64,000 nt of DNA, taken from Maylandia zebra (taxonomy: Eukaryota > Chordata > Actinopteri > Cichliformes > Cichlidae). Each line of letters opens with the position of its first letter. Position 1 is the stretch's first letter. The position numbers and the translations under genes were made by a program. Below, in pieces: positions 38,477 through 53,858 of this stretch. The notes beneath the pieces are model-generated. The model searched no databases, had not been told where the DNA came from, and saw only the letters and a list, made by a program, of their open reading frames with translations. The stretch is from contig NC_135173.1 in assembly GCF_041146795.1 (NCBI RefSeq), forward strand, positions 56,782,865 to 56,846,864, in the 5' to 3' direction.

Positions 38477-40304
38477 ATGGCTGTGGTCAACCAACCAGGC
38501 AAATATGAAACTTCTGAATTCCAGACAGGCGTGTTAGATTGCTGTGATGACATTGGAATTTGTGAGTAACCTTCTTTACTGGTTCTGTAGCTCAAAATAT
38601 GCACAAAGTTGAGACAGCATTTGCAGCAAGATATAATTGGATACACTTTTTTTTCAAACCTAAGAAAAGAACAGTTAAAGCAGGTTTTCTTTCTGTTCAT
38701 ACTGGCCTTTGTAATGCTCCATCTACATGTTCGTGTGGTGGAAACAAACCCTCAGTCCTTATTTTAAGTAAATATATTATGTTCAAATGTCTATCTGAAT
38801 GTATGAATGTAGGTTTCAGGGCTGTTAAGGAACTGACAAGAAATGGATACCAAACCACTGAAACTTGGTGAAACTTGAATGCATTTTCTCATGTAAAATA
38901 AGGACTGTGGATCTTTTTCCCTTATCAGTTATATTAAAAATTAACTGGGAATGGATATTTTAATGGAATGTATGAAGAGCAGCTATACTTATAATAATAA
39001 CAATAACAATAACAATAACAATAATAATGGATTTAAGTTGTAAGTGCTTCCTTTAACACACTTTCTCCCTGCCTTAGGCTGCTTTGGCTATTGGTGCTAC
39101 TGCTGCCTCGGCTGTACCATTGCCAGTGACATGGGCGAGTGTTGCCTGTGTGGTCTGGGCATGCCCATCCGTAGCGTCTACAGGACCAAATACAACATCA
39201 AGGTAAGTTTTCAGTGGACAACAGGAACAGTAGCCAAGCTTTCTGCAGGATTCGCCAATTTAAGTCTATTTGAGGCCTTTTTAGAACCAAAGAAGTGGTC
39301 TTTTAGTTACCTGTTTCACTGTGAGTGAAAACAGCCTATTTCCTGCTGTATGTAACTAATAATTAAGTTGTTACCATCATGTTGTAAGTCAAATATGTTC
39401 CTCCTATATTATAAAAAGAGAAAAACTGAAAATGCTGTCAGAGTCAAATTACTAAATGTCTGAAAATGATCATGTAAAAAGTACAAGTACTTTTAACATG
39501 TTACCCAAGATTAATCAAAATATATTCGAAGATTAAGAGAAGCAAAGGTTAAAAACAATAATGTGGTTCTGTCCAATTATGTTTTTTTTTCCTTCCCTGT
39601 TTAAGCCATAGTATTGCAACGTAGATTCATTTAGGTCATGGATGTCAAACTCACTGTACATTGTGGGCCACAGACAGCTCACATTTATCTTAATACTGTA
39701 ATAGAAAATGTCCTGATTAAAAAACAACAACACTGGAATAAGCACAGAAATTTCTAGTAGTGCATAGCAGTGAAAATAGGATGTTTAGGGTTAACTCTAA
39801 CCCTTTGGTGTTGTATAAATTGCCATGTGGGAGATCTTTATTAGCAGGAAAAGTTATGAAAACACAGTTAAAAGTCCAAAAATTTTGCCAGATTGGAGTC
39901 TTTGCTGTTTCAATTTTGGCCCCTGGGTCTTGAGTTTGATGCTTCTGATATAGGCTCTGAAGCAGGAATGTCATATAATTTAGTGCATTGATCAATTTTC
40001 CATTGCTTGTATACTTATTCAACTTTCTGCTTGATGCAAACACAGCATGATAGCATGTGTACACTTACATTTTGATCAAGTCTGTAATCCAACCCTGGTT
40101 TTTCATATAAATAAATTCTGGTCGTGTCATTAGCCTAATTCCCTTCCCTTCACTGAGGTTGAGGCTGCACCTTCTAAGAGTTACTGCGTGTGTTTCCAGG
40201 GCTCCATGTGTAACGATTTTATGATGGCCATGTGCTGCCCCGTCTGCACCACCTGCCAGCTGAAGAGAGATATCAACCGGCGCAAGGAGCAGGGCATTTT
40301 CTGA
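38477..40304 (+). CDS. plac8: PLAC8-family cysteine-rich protein (onzin/cornifelin-like)
   Basis: Small cysteine-rich protein of the PLAC8 family; members act in immune cells, proliferation and, in fish and plants, metal or ion handling. Coding exons: 38477-38561 (the exon starts at 38456 in the 5' UTR), 39078-39202 and 40200-40304, with AG/GT borders and a continuous frame giving 104 aa, normal for the family. Residues 1-28 (MAVVNQPGKYETSEFQTGVL start) are followed by CCDD, then the hallmark CCFGYWCYCCLGC and a second cluster MCCPVCTTCQLKRDI. The C-terminus is RRKEQGIF. The protein looks intact. Tail-to-tail with cops4, as PLAC8 and COPS4 are in human 4q21, which supports the name plac8. Fish carry several tandem plac8 paralogues, so the exact paralogue is uncertain. 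Confidence 0.9.
38991..39028. repeat. (AAT/AAC)n microsatellite
   Basis: Mixed ATA and ACA trinucleotide units in plac8 intron 2. Confidence 0.85.
39636..39948. mobile_element. hAT-like MITE remnant
   Basis: Starts tcatggatgtcaaactcac followed by tgtgggccac; ends tggcccctgggtcttgagtttgatgcttc. The termini are inverted and resemble common vertebrate hAT MITEs (GTGTCAAACTCA type). Decayed; target duplication not identified. In plac8 intron 3. Confidence 0.55.
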
Positions 40305-40440
40305 AAGAGTAACAGTCTTGTAAACTCTCTAAAATGTATTTTACAAAATATTAATGGCATTGATGTTCTGATGGAAAAGCTACTGTTATCTCTATATACT
40401 CCAGATAAAGTGCTGGTGAAGCATTAACCCATCCCTTTCC

Positions 40441-40446
40441 AATAAA
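40441..40446 (+). terminator. plac8: polyadenylation signal of plac8 (AATAAA)
   Basis: Canonical AATAAA 137 bases after the plac8 stop codon, followed by GT-rich sequence (tggtgcac, gtgctgtttgttg) about 30-50 bases further on, as expected for a cleavage site. Confidence 0.6.
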
Positions 40447-40469
40447 AATGTTAAATACTTTGAAAAGTA

Positions 40470-41085
40470 TGGTGCACACCTCAGTGCTGTTTGTTGTAAA
40501 ATGATTACCCTCCTGTGTATCAGCTGCCCTAGTCACAGGGAAAATCACATGAACCTCTTCTAGTCAGTTAATCATTAGTCAGCTGCAGCACAGCATTTCT
40601 TTTATCACTACTGTTCCTTCAGAATTTGTACTGTTTTAATGAAATTGTTTACATTTTGAACGGTGCTGTTTTGTTTTCTTTTTTCCATCTATTTGTATGA
40701 ATGTATTTGTACACTTCATATCCAGTTTCATTTCTATTCGATTAAGTCTGCTGTTAGTGGAGCCTGTTCCAGACAACAAGTTCAACAAAGCAGAAAGACA
40801 ATGAATCACGAATCAAACAGTTAAGACTTGTTATACTAGCTGTATCTGGTTAAGCAGATCTTGATCATTTAGAAAGATGTCAAACAAAATGTTGCTGTTT
40901 CAAGTAATTTCCGTCATATATTCACTCAAATATTCACATACATTCATAGTAAAGCAGAAGTACATGTATTCAAGTACACCCCATAATTCAGTAGCTAATA
41001 GAAACACTTTTAACAGCAGTAACTTGAATTCTGTGTTCAGTGTGTTCAGTGTTGCTTCACTTCATTGAGCGTTGCTCTCTTAAGG
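40470..41085. other. no recognisable gene (downstream of plac8)
   Basis: Probable plac8 3' flank. AT-rich, no family recognised. Confidence 0.4.
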
Positions 41086-41089
41086 TTCT

Positions 41090-41865
41090 ACCACAGCTGC
41101 TATTTTAATTAGGTTGAGATGTGAACTTTCATTGGCACATTGCAACACATTGCATTTTTTGTTTTAGGCACTGTGTTGTAGATTCACTGCTGTGCTTGGA
41201 ATCATTGTAGTGTTACGTGTTACATGACCTAACTTCATCCAAGCTTTAGCTGTTGGACAGATGGCCTCACATTTGATTCTAGAATATGTTTGCATTTAAG
41301 AGTTCATGATCAGATTACTGATTGCAAGGTTCCCGGGTCCTTTGGCTGTAAAACAAGCCCAAATCATCATCATCATCTCTCCACCACTGTGCTTGACAGT
41401 TGGTTTGAAGTGTTTGTGCTGATATGCTGTGTTTGGTTTTTACCAAACATGGTGCTATGCGTTATGGTCAAACATTTCTACTTTTTTCTCCTCTGTCCAA
41501 AAAACATTGTTCAAGAAGTCAGCAAGTAATTTTGCAGTCATGTTCTTTTTAGATGGAAGAGTCTTTCTCCTGACAACACTCCCAAACACGTCATATGTAT
41601 TCAGTCTTTTTGTTTAATAGTACTGTCATGAACTTTAGCATTCAATGTGCCTATGGAGACCGAGATATAGAATACACACAAAGAATACACACCTTAATGT
41701 ACCAAACCAGCAAGCTTCTGCTTTTATACAGGTGGTCAAACTGAGTGATGATCAGTTTATCAGATACATTTGTTAAGCAGAACCTGGCTGCTACTTACCC
41801 TATGAAAACAGTGAGAGTGCACTAAGGTTTTCACCACACACTGCTTCTGCATTTTAGCTTAATTT
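41090..41865 (-). mobile_element. decayed Tc1-type transposon, third lineage
   Basis: On the minus strand, 41480-41330 decodes to PNTAYQHKHFKPTVKHSGGE and IWACFTAKGPG, the middle of a Tc1 transposase between the first and second Asp. Around 41560 lies a NMTAKL-like stretch before it. The flanks at 41710-41800 match the 5' non-coding part of the family (TATACAGGTGGTCAAACTG). Many indels. It appears related to the plus-strand remnant at 20440. Confidence 0.65.
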
Positions 41866-41925
41866 TTGTTAAATTAACAATGACACGGTATAATAAGCCA
41901 TTTTGTAGTTCATCTGAGGCCACAC

Positions 41926-42095
41926 CAGGACACGCTGGAAAGATTATATCTCGGCTGGCCTGGGAAGAACTTGGTGCTCCCCCAGATAAGCTAGAGGAGA
42001 TGGCTAGAGAGAGGGTGGTCTGAGCTTTTCTGCTTAGGCTGCTGGGCCTGTGGCCCAGCCACGGATAACCAGAAGAAAATAACTGGATGGACTCT
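41926..42095 (+). mobile_element. RTE/Rex3-type LINE 3' end
   Basis: Contains CCAGGACACGCTGGAAAGAT, CTCGGCTGGCCTGGGAAGAA and GGCTGCTGGGCCTGTG, ending CGGATAACCAGAAGAAAATA then TGGATGGA. This is the characteristic C-terminal/3' UTR block of fish Rex3-like RTE elements. Severely 5'-truncated. Confidence 0.65.
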
Positions 42096-42605
42096 GTTTT
42101 ATCAGGACTGTTTGAGATCAGACTCTTTGACATCATCCCATACCAAAGGAAATCATAATTAATATCCCCAATCATAATGAATAATGAAATAAGACCTTTC
42201 TTTACAGTATTTTCAAACCTGTTGTAAATTTTGTTTCTTGTGGCTCAGACCTAGGACAGTTTCCACAAAAAATTTAAATATTATACTAACACAACAATGT
42301 CTACAATATTTGATCTGCTTTATGAAGTTTATAAAAGGTGAAACTAGCAATTTTCTAGGGGGTAAAATCCCTATAGAAAATGACTTATTTTGTCTATGAT
42401 GTCAGTAATCTGCAAAGTGATATTTTTTTAACGCCACTGTGTCGGGGGGAAAAAAACAATAAAGCAGAGTAAGCTTTAGGACAGGCCTACCATATGGGTG
42501 TACAGTATCATCTGACTCTTTGTAATGGCTAGATTTAAAAACCAAGACTTGTGCTTTAAAAATACGACTTCCCAAAGTCGATTTATCGTCAGTAGCATCT
42601 TGAAA

Positions 42606-43133
42606 ATATGTCTGAAGGTTCTCAGTCGTCCAGGTCAACGTAGTCTAAGGAGCTAGGAAAGAAAAGTGTCTGGACTTCTTTAGGTTTCTTGAAGATGTTT
42701 CACTTCTCATCTGAGAAGCTTCTTCAGTTCTAAGAGCAATAGGTTAGGAGTCCCAGATTTTAAACCCTAAGAGGGTCAGGGACCCCCTATTGATCCCTAC
42801 CTAATCACACGAGCCAAGGTTTGAAAACGGGTGTAGGTCACGATCACCCAGGGTTTCGGGTTAACCTATTGTGAAATCTAGCCCCACCCTATCGTGTAAT
42901 TTACTGAGGTCAAATGGCCCAAGATGCGAGTGGGCGTTAATGGATCTCAAAACTGGATTATAGATGGCAGACGGTCGGTGTCGTAAGCCACCGCCTCTGT
43001 TCACCACCTTTGTCATTCTTTCCAGAATGCGAATGTTCACATTTTAGAAAGAGAGGACAGATGGCGTCAAAGAGGAGTGAAAGAAGCCATCTATGTCCAC
43101 TGTGAACGACCATCTTTGAACAGAGGCGGTGGC
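42606..43133 (-). mobile_element. Penelope-like element, rearranged copy with inverted 5' piece
   Basis: 42606-43002 is the minus-strand 3' portion of the same Penelope family as 34600-35310: tail AAAGAAGTCCAGACAC on the minus strand, then the UTR. 43015-43132 is in plus orientation and encodes EEAIYVHC-like VKEAIYVHCERPSLNRGGG. The 15-bp CCACCGCCTCTGTTC (42988-43002) and its inverse (43118-43132) show that the break occurred within the same coding sequence. Non-functional. Confidence 0.8.
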
Positions 43134-43185
43134 CCCATGCTGCTTGGGGCCAGCATGAGTACACTACCGCATTTCTCCCACAAGC

Positions 43186-43256
43186 TGGATTTATATCTCC
43201 TCCTGTTGAACCAGCGATCTTTCAAATGTGGTAACCACTATACCACTGAATCTCCA
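43186..43256 (-). ncRNA. tRNA-like sequence (pseudo-tRNA or SINE head)
   Basis: The minus strand reads GGAGATTCAGTGGTATAGTGG (first 20 suffice) with an A-box-like TGGTATAGTGG and, about 30 nt later, GGTTCAACAGG resembling a B box with its final CC lost. The acceptor stem does not pair well, so a functional tRNA is unlikely. Reported as tRNA-derived. Confidence 0.35.
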
Positions 43257-43880
43257 TAAAACATTTTTGTCTCAAAAACTGTCTGTATCATTCAGTATAG
43301 CGATATCTACTCCTAAACTTTTGTTAAAATGCTTCCAGAACATGTATCCTGAGTAGAAAATTGGTACAGATGCTGAAAAGTGAACTCAAATAGCATTTCA
43401 TCAATTTGGTCTTCATATTTAAACTGTCAATGACAAAAAGGAAAATCCACTGAGGCAGACAGCGACCTTGAATCAAACGATGATCCTGAGCAGTTTCTTT
43501 CAGCTCCAAGTTTAATACTCTGTTGAAATTCATTCAGTGTGGGCCAAGTGATAAATCAAGAAGTACTTGACAGATATAGCTGTATTATCAAGATAAAAAC
43601 AGAATGCGTTTGTTGTGCGCATCTTATTTTTGACCCTATAACATGTCAACAACCTGAATATAATATCCAAATTTTTAACATGTAAACAACATGAAATTAC
43701 ACCTGAATGTACAGTACAGCCCTATAAATACATGGATGCCACATCTCAAACAAGTCATGCTGGTACCAGAAGGATCTCCACAGTGCTTTTACTACTTAAA
43801 CTGCAGGTGTTTTTTAATGTCTTTTTGGGGAGAAGCAAGACAAAACTTTCAGGGTGGGCTGACGGATCCTATTAGGAATA

Positions 43881-49763
<5,883 letters not shown>

Positions 49764-49900
49764 TGTAGCCTGCGTCGAAGTGTCAACACCGGTTTCATCT
49801 GCCGAGACAGGGGAGAGCCTTCCGTCTGCAGTCAGAGCGCAGAGCTCGGCCAGGAAGTGACGCAGCCAGCGATGGGAGCGGAAGAGGGAAAAGAATGATT
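49764..49900 (-). promoter_or_regulatory. cops4: cops4 5' UTR and proximal promoter
   Basis: A GC-rich block immediately upstream of the cops4 ATG carries ETS-type cores on the minus strand (CTTCCTG and CTTCCGC) and a CRE-like GCGTCAC. It has no TATA box, as is usual for a housekeeping promoter. AT-rich DNA resumes beyond 49900. The transcription start is not determined. Confidence 0.45.
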
Positions 49901-50119
49901 ATAATTATTTTAGGCCACGCTTAAATGTTGAACTATTGTATTGTTTTAATTTTATGTATTAATATATGTTTTTAAACAAAACTTGGTGAGTATTATAAAC
50001 TATCCATCCCTTTCCTGAAAACAATCATAGCTATATTTGGTTGCATTTTTTTCTGCTAATTTTGTAATTAACCTAAAAAAGGGTCAATCTATTGTTAACA
50101 CTAGTATCATCTGAAATAT

Positions 50120-50925
50120 GAAGAGCTTTCTTGTTTTTGCGCAATAAAATATCCTGTCTCACAGACATGCTGAACAACTAGATTCTGTATTTAATGCATC
50201 TAGGCTGGGCTGTTGTAAAGCATTATTATCAGGTTGTTCTAAAAGCTCCCCGAAAAGCCTTCAATTGATACAGAATGCTACAGTAACAGTAGTGACGGGG
50301 ACTAGAAAGGCCTTTTCTCCTTCACTGGCTTCCTGTTAAATCCAGAATCCCATTTAAATTCTACACCTCACATACAAGGTATTGAATAACCAAGCCCTAT
50401 CTTATCTTAAAGACCTCATAATACCATATCACCCTAACAAAGAATTTCTCGCACGAGTTGCTGGCTTACTTGTGTTTCCTAGAGCATTTATAAGTAAAAT
50501 GGAAAGCAGAGCCTTCAGCTTTCAGGCCCCTCTTCTGAGAAACCAGCTACCAGATTGCATTCAGGAGACAGACACCCTCTCTACTTTTATGAATAGCATT
50601 TCCTTATCACTTACTTCTTCTTACTTTCTGTGTATTTATACACCACTTTACATATAATCATTAGTTACAGCCAATCTCTGGTGGACTTCCACAGCATGCC
50701 TTTTGCCTTGTCTCTCTCTCTGCTCTCTTCTCTTTCAACACACTCCAAACCAGTTGTAGTGGATGGCTGCCCCTGTACCCTCTGGCACGTTCTTCCTGTT
50801 AAAAAGGAGTTTTTCCTTTCCACTGTTTCCAAGTGTTTGTTCTTAGGGATTAATTTGACTGTCTGGGTTTTCTTTTTATTACTTTTTAAATGCTATGTAA
50901 ATAAAATTGAATTGAGCTGACATTT
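50120..50925 (+). mobile_element. decayed LINE, 3' part (TTGAA-tailed CR1/L2-like family)
   Basis: Plus-strand remnant of a reverse-transcriptase C-terminus, with readable peptide from about 50382 (NNQALSYLKDLIIPYHP, then RAFSFQAPLLRNQLPD). It is followed by a 3' UTR with TTCCTGTTAAAAAGGAGTTT and an AATAAAATTGAATTGAG tail. Stops and frameshifts occur upstream. It belongs to the same family as the interrupted copy at 3620-4362/7644-7978. It lies between the head-to-head cops4 and lin54 promoters. Confidence 0.75.
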
Positions 50926-51739
50926 TTATCAAACCAGTCAAAAGTATGTGTAAAGTTTAAGTAAAATATAACTAAAATATATAGCCTAACTAAATAATGT
51001 TGAATAATAGTAAAAGTAATAAAATAGATACAACACCAGAGGCCAAGTTATATACAAGTGGTATCAGTTAAAAACTAAATATCTATATTCAACATCAGTC
51101 AAAAAGTATATAAGTATATGCAAAATACATAAAGAAATGTCTGATGTATCGACTTTTGTACAAGAAAAAGTTAGCACCTTAAGAGCTCAATGACTATCAA
51201 TTTGACCTCATGTCCCTTATGATGAATGTACTGGAGAGACTACGCTGGCCTACCTAAGACCTTAGGCGAAAACATCTCTTGACACTCTGTAGTATGCAAG
51301 CAGCTCAAATCTGGGATTGAATCATGCAGTACTCTCCCTGGTGAAGACATTTTACTCCCATCTTGGCAGTAAAAACTGCAGGTTGAAGTCTATCTTGTCT
51401 GTTTTTCTGAAGTGCATTTCATGTGTTTTACCACTCTTATAGTAAGAGAAACTACAGGACATGTAAGTAAACATGTCCACCATCTTATTATTTATTGACT
51501 ACCTGACAGTGGTACGTGAGACTGGGCACTTAGTGAGGCTACTGGGTAGTGCTCTGTCAGATTTCGGTAAATATCCAGCACACGAGCTCCAAGGCTGACT
51601 GTGTTGTTTGTTTTTTTATTAACTAATAATAGTTTTTATTTTCAAAAAAATATTTTGTAAAAAAAGAAGAAAAAGAAAAAAAAGCATTAAATAGTTTTGT
51701 AGAAACAGTCATAACTTTGATAATGCAATTGTGCTGTAG
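50926..51739. other. intergenic between cops4 and lin54
   Basis: AT-rich DNA without recognised elements, ending in A-rich runs around 51645-51690 immediately before the lin54 promoter. Confidence 0.4.
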
Positions 51740-51893
51740 CTTTAAGTGTTACGTCAGTGTTTCGTATCGCATGGAGGGCGTGGCCGGCCTGTGAAATGTC
51801 AGGGAGGAATGGCGCTCGGCGCGGTATTTTGAACAATCGTCTTTTCCTTTCCTCCCTTTTATCTGGAAACGCTGCTTAGCTTAAAAAATTGGG
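51740..51893 (+). promoter_or_regulatory. lin54: lin54 promoter and non-coding exon 1 with CHR-like site
   Basis: A CRE-like TTACGTCAG (51749-51757) and a GC box (GGGCGTGGCC, 51777-51786) precede a GC-rich GCGCGG (51819-51824). Three bases later comes TTTGAA (51828-51833), the consensus of the cell-cycle homology region (CHR). Exon 1 ends at the donor TTGGG|GTAAGC (51893/51894). The coding exon begins at the acceptor tttttcag (53829/53830). The transcription start is unknown. If it lies upstream of 51809, an 8-codon upstream ORF (51809-51832) would be in the leader. Confidence 0.5.
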
Positions 51894-53829
51894 GTAAGCA
51901 TGACTATGCAATGGCCCTTTCTAGGATTTAACACACCATATTCAACATAAAGACTCACATTAAAGAATGTATTCAATGTTGAGATATAATGTTGTGCTAG
52001 CTAGCTCGGGTTAGCAAGCTCTGCAAGTTTGCTAGTACAGTTGTTCTGCCCGCTGGGCTGTCTAGATGAGACTGCTGTTGCTGTCTTTGATGATAACGAT
52101 ATTTAAGGATACACTCTGGTGAAAAAGCAGCATAATATTCCCAGGATTTGGTTTGGCAGAGTATTTTCAGCGCTGAAGGAAAGTTTCTCGTGCACAAAAC
52201 TGGGACTTTAATAACATGGTGTAAATATCATGTGAGCCGGCCGCTAAGTTTACTTACTGCAACGGCAAATGAAAAGTAAAAGCTAAGTTAGCTGCACATC
52301 GAGTTGTTTTGACATACTGGCGAAACGTCTAAAGGATCATAGATATTTTTATATGTATGTAAAATATTAGAAGGCATAAGTCAGCAGTTGCATTTGCTGT
52401 TTGTTGGTTTCATATTACTTTAGCTGTTGACCCCGTAACATTCTTGGAATTTACGCTTTTCTGGTACTATAACTCAGTCAAAATATGACTTTCTTGAGGT
52501 TAAACTAAAACATCACTTTGAACTGGTTAGGCCACGCTAACTCCAGCCCTAAAACACAGACTGTAAATGCTGTTAAGGAGATCTATAATAGCAATCGCAA
52601 TAATTGCATTGTGGAATTAAAATGATGTATTTCCTCCTATGTCAAGTGACAGGAGAAATTATTGAAAGCAAGCATTGTTTACGTTGTCAGAGTCTGCAGA
52701 GTTTTGTTGTTGTTATTTGTGGGTTGTTTTTTTTTATTCGCTAGCAGCACCCTGTTAACATCAAGTCTTATCTTGATTGTTTAGTTATGCTTGTTTTGCA
52801 GTGAACTGTCAGTGTAAGTGTCTCTGCTTGTTACCAATATTTATAAACGCTTCCCCTCAGCATAGCTTAGCGTTAGCCGGGCAGCTAACTAAGCTGATGA
52901 CGAGGTAAAAATGGCGGATCTTTCGAAATCCAACCCCGGCCTGAAATAGTAACGCAGCCAGCAAAACAGCTTGTCGCTTTTTTTCTCTCGCTCTTTGCCC
53001 CAGTCAGGACCACTTCTGGGCATTTATAAAATAAACGAGTGCAACTCAGCACAGTTTTCTTTTGATGGCTTTCACCTGGGGACGTGAAGAGATTCAGCTC
53101 AGTCAGCTCTGCGTGTGAATGTGGTATGGAGTGGGTAGGGTTCATATGTGCGTTTCGGTGGCTTAATGTTGAGTAGAGTGCAGCAGGACAAAGATACGGC
53201 AGAGATGATCGTTGCGGCCTAGCATCAGCTGTCTGCTTCAGTCAAAATCAGCACAAGTCAAACGTTACTCATTCCCACCTCCTTATTTATTACATCTCAC
53301 GTAATTACTGAAGTCATTTACAGGTAAAGTTATGACAATCTGGCACTTCTACTGCACCTACATGGCTAGCTCGCTAGCTTGAACTATCTTGCTCTATATT
53401 CTCAGCACAGCTTTTAGCTGTCTGTCTGTATTATAATCCAGTTATGTATATTGTATAAATGAGTAGAGGAATACATTTTTTTAATGAATTGCAAACACTG
53501 ACTGCAATTAAATGCAACAGCTCTCTAAAACGATGAATGTATATCCTCAGAATTTTAAAATTGTATTATCTTTGTCTGTCTCTCCCTGTTCATGGTGTAT
53601 CTAGTGCAGTAAATGTAAGCTTCTAGGTCTTTCAAATAATATAAAAGTGATCAAATACAACAGAAAACCCTCCTGCCTAATATAATAGCCAGAAAAACAG
53701 ATTTGACCTGCTGGAGTTTGAACATGTGTGCCTGTATTATAAGTTAAACTGACAGTGGTGTTAATGTAGTGGCTTACTAGTGTTTGTGATGTATTTTGCA
53801 ATGACAATTAAATTGTATTGGTTTTTCAG
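51894..53829. other. lin54 intron 1
   Basis: No open frame of note. The first kilobase has several CpG and TTAGCTAGC-like words, compatible with regulatory DNA near a promoter. No transposon recognised. Confidence 0.45.
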
Positions 53830-53858
53830 GATTAACAGAAAGCTGAGAGTTTGCAAGC

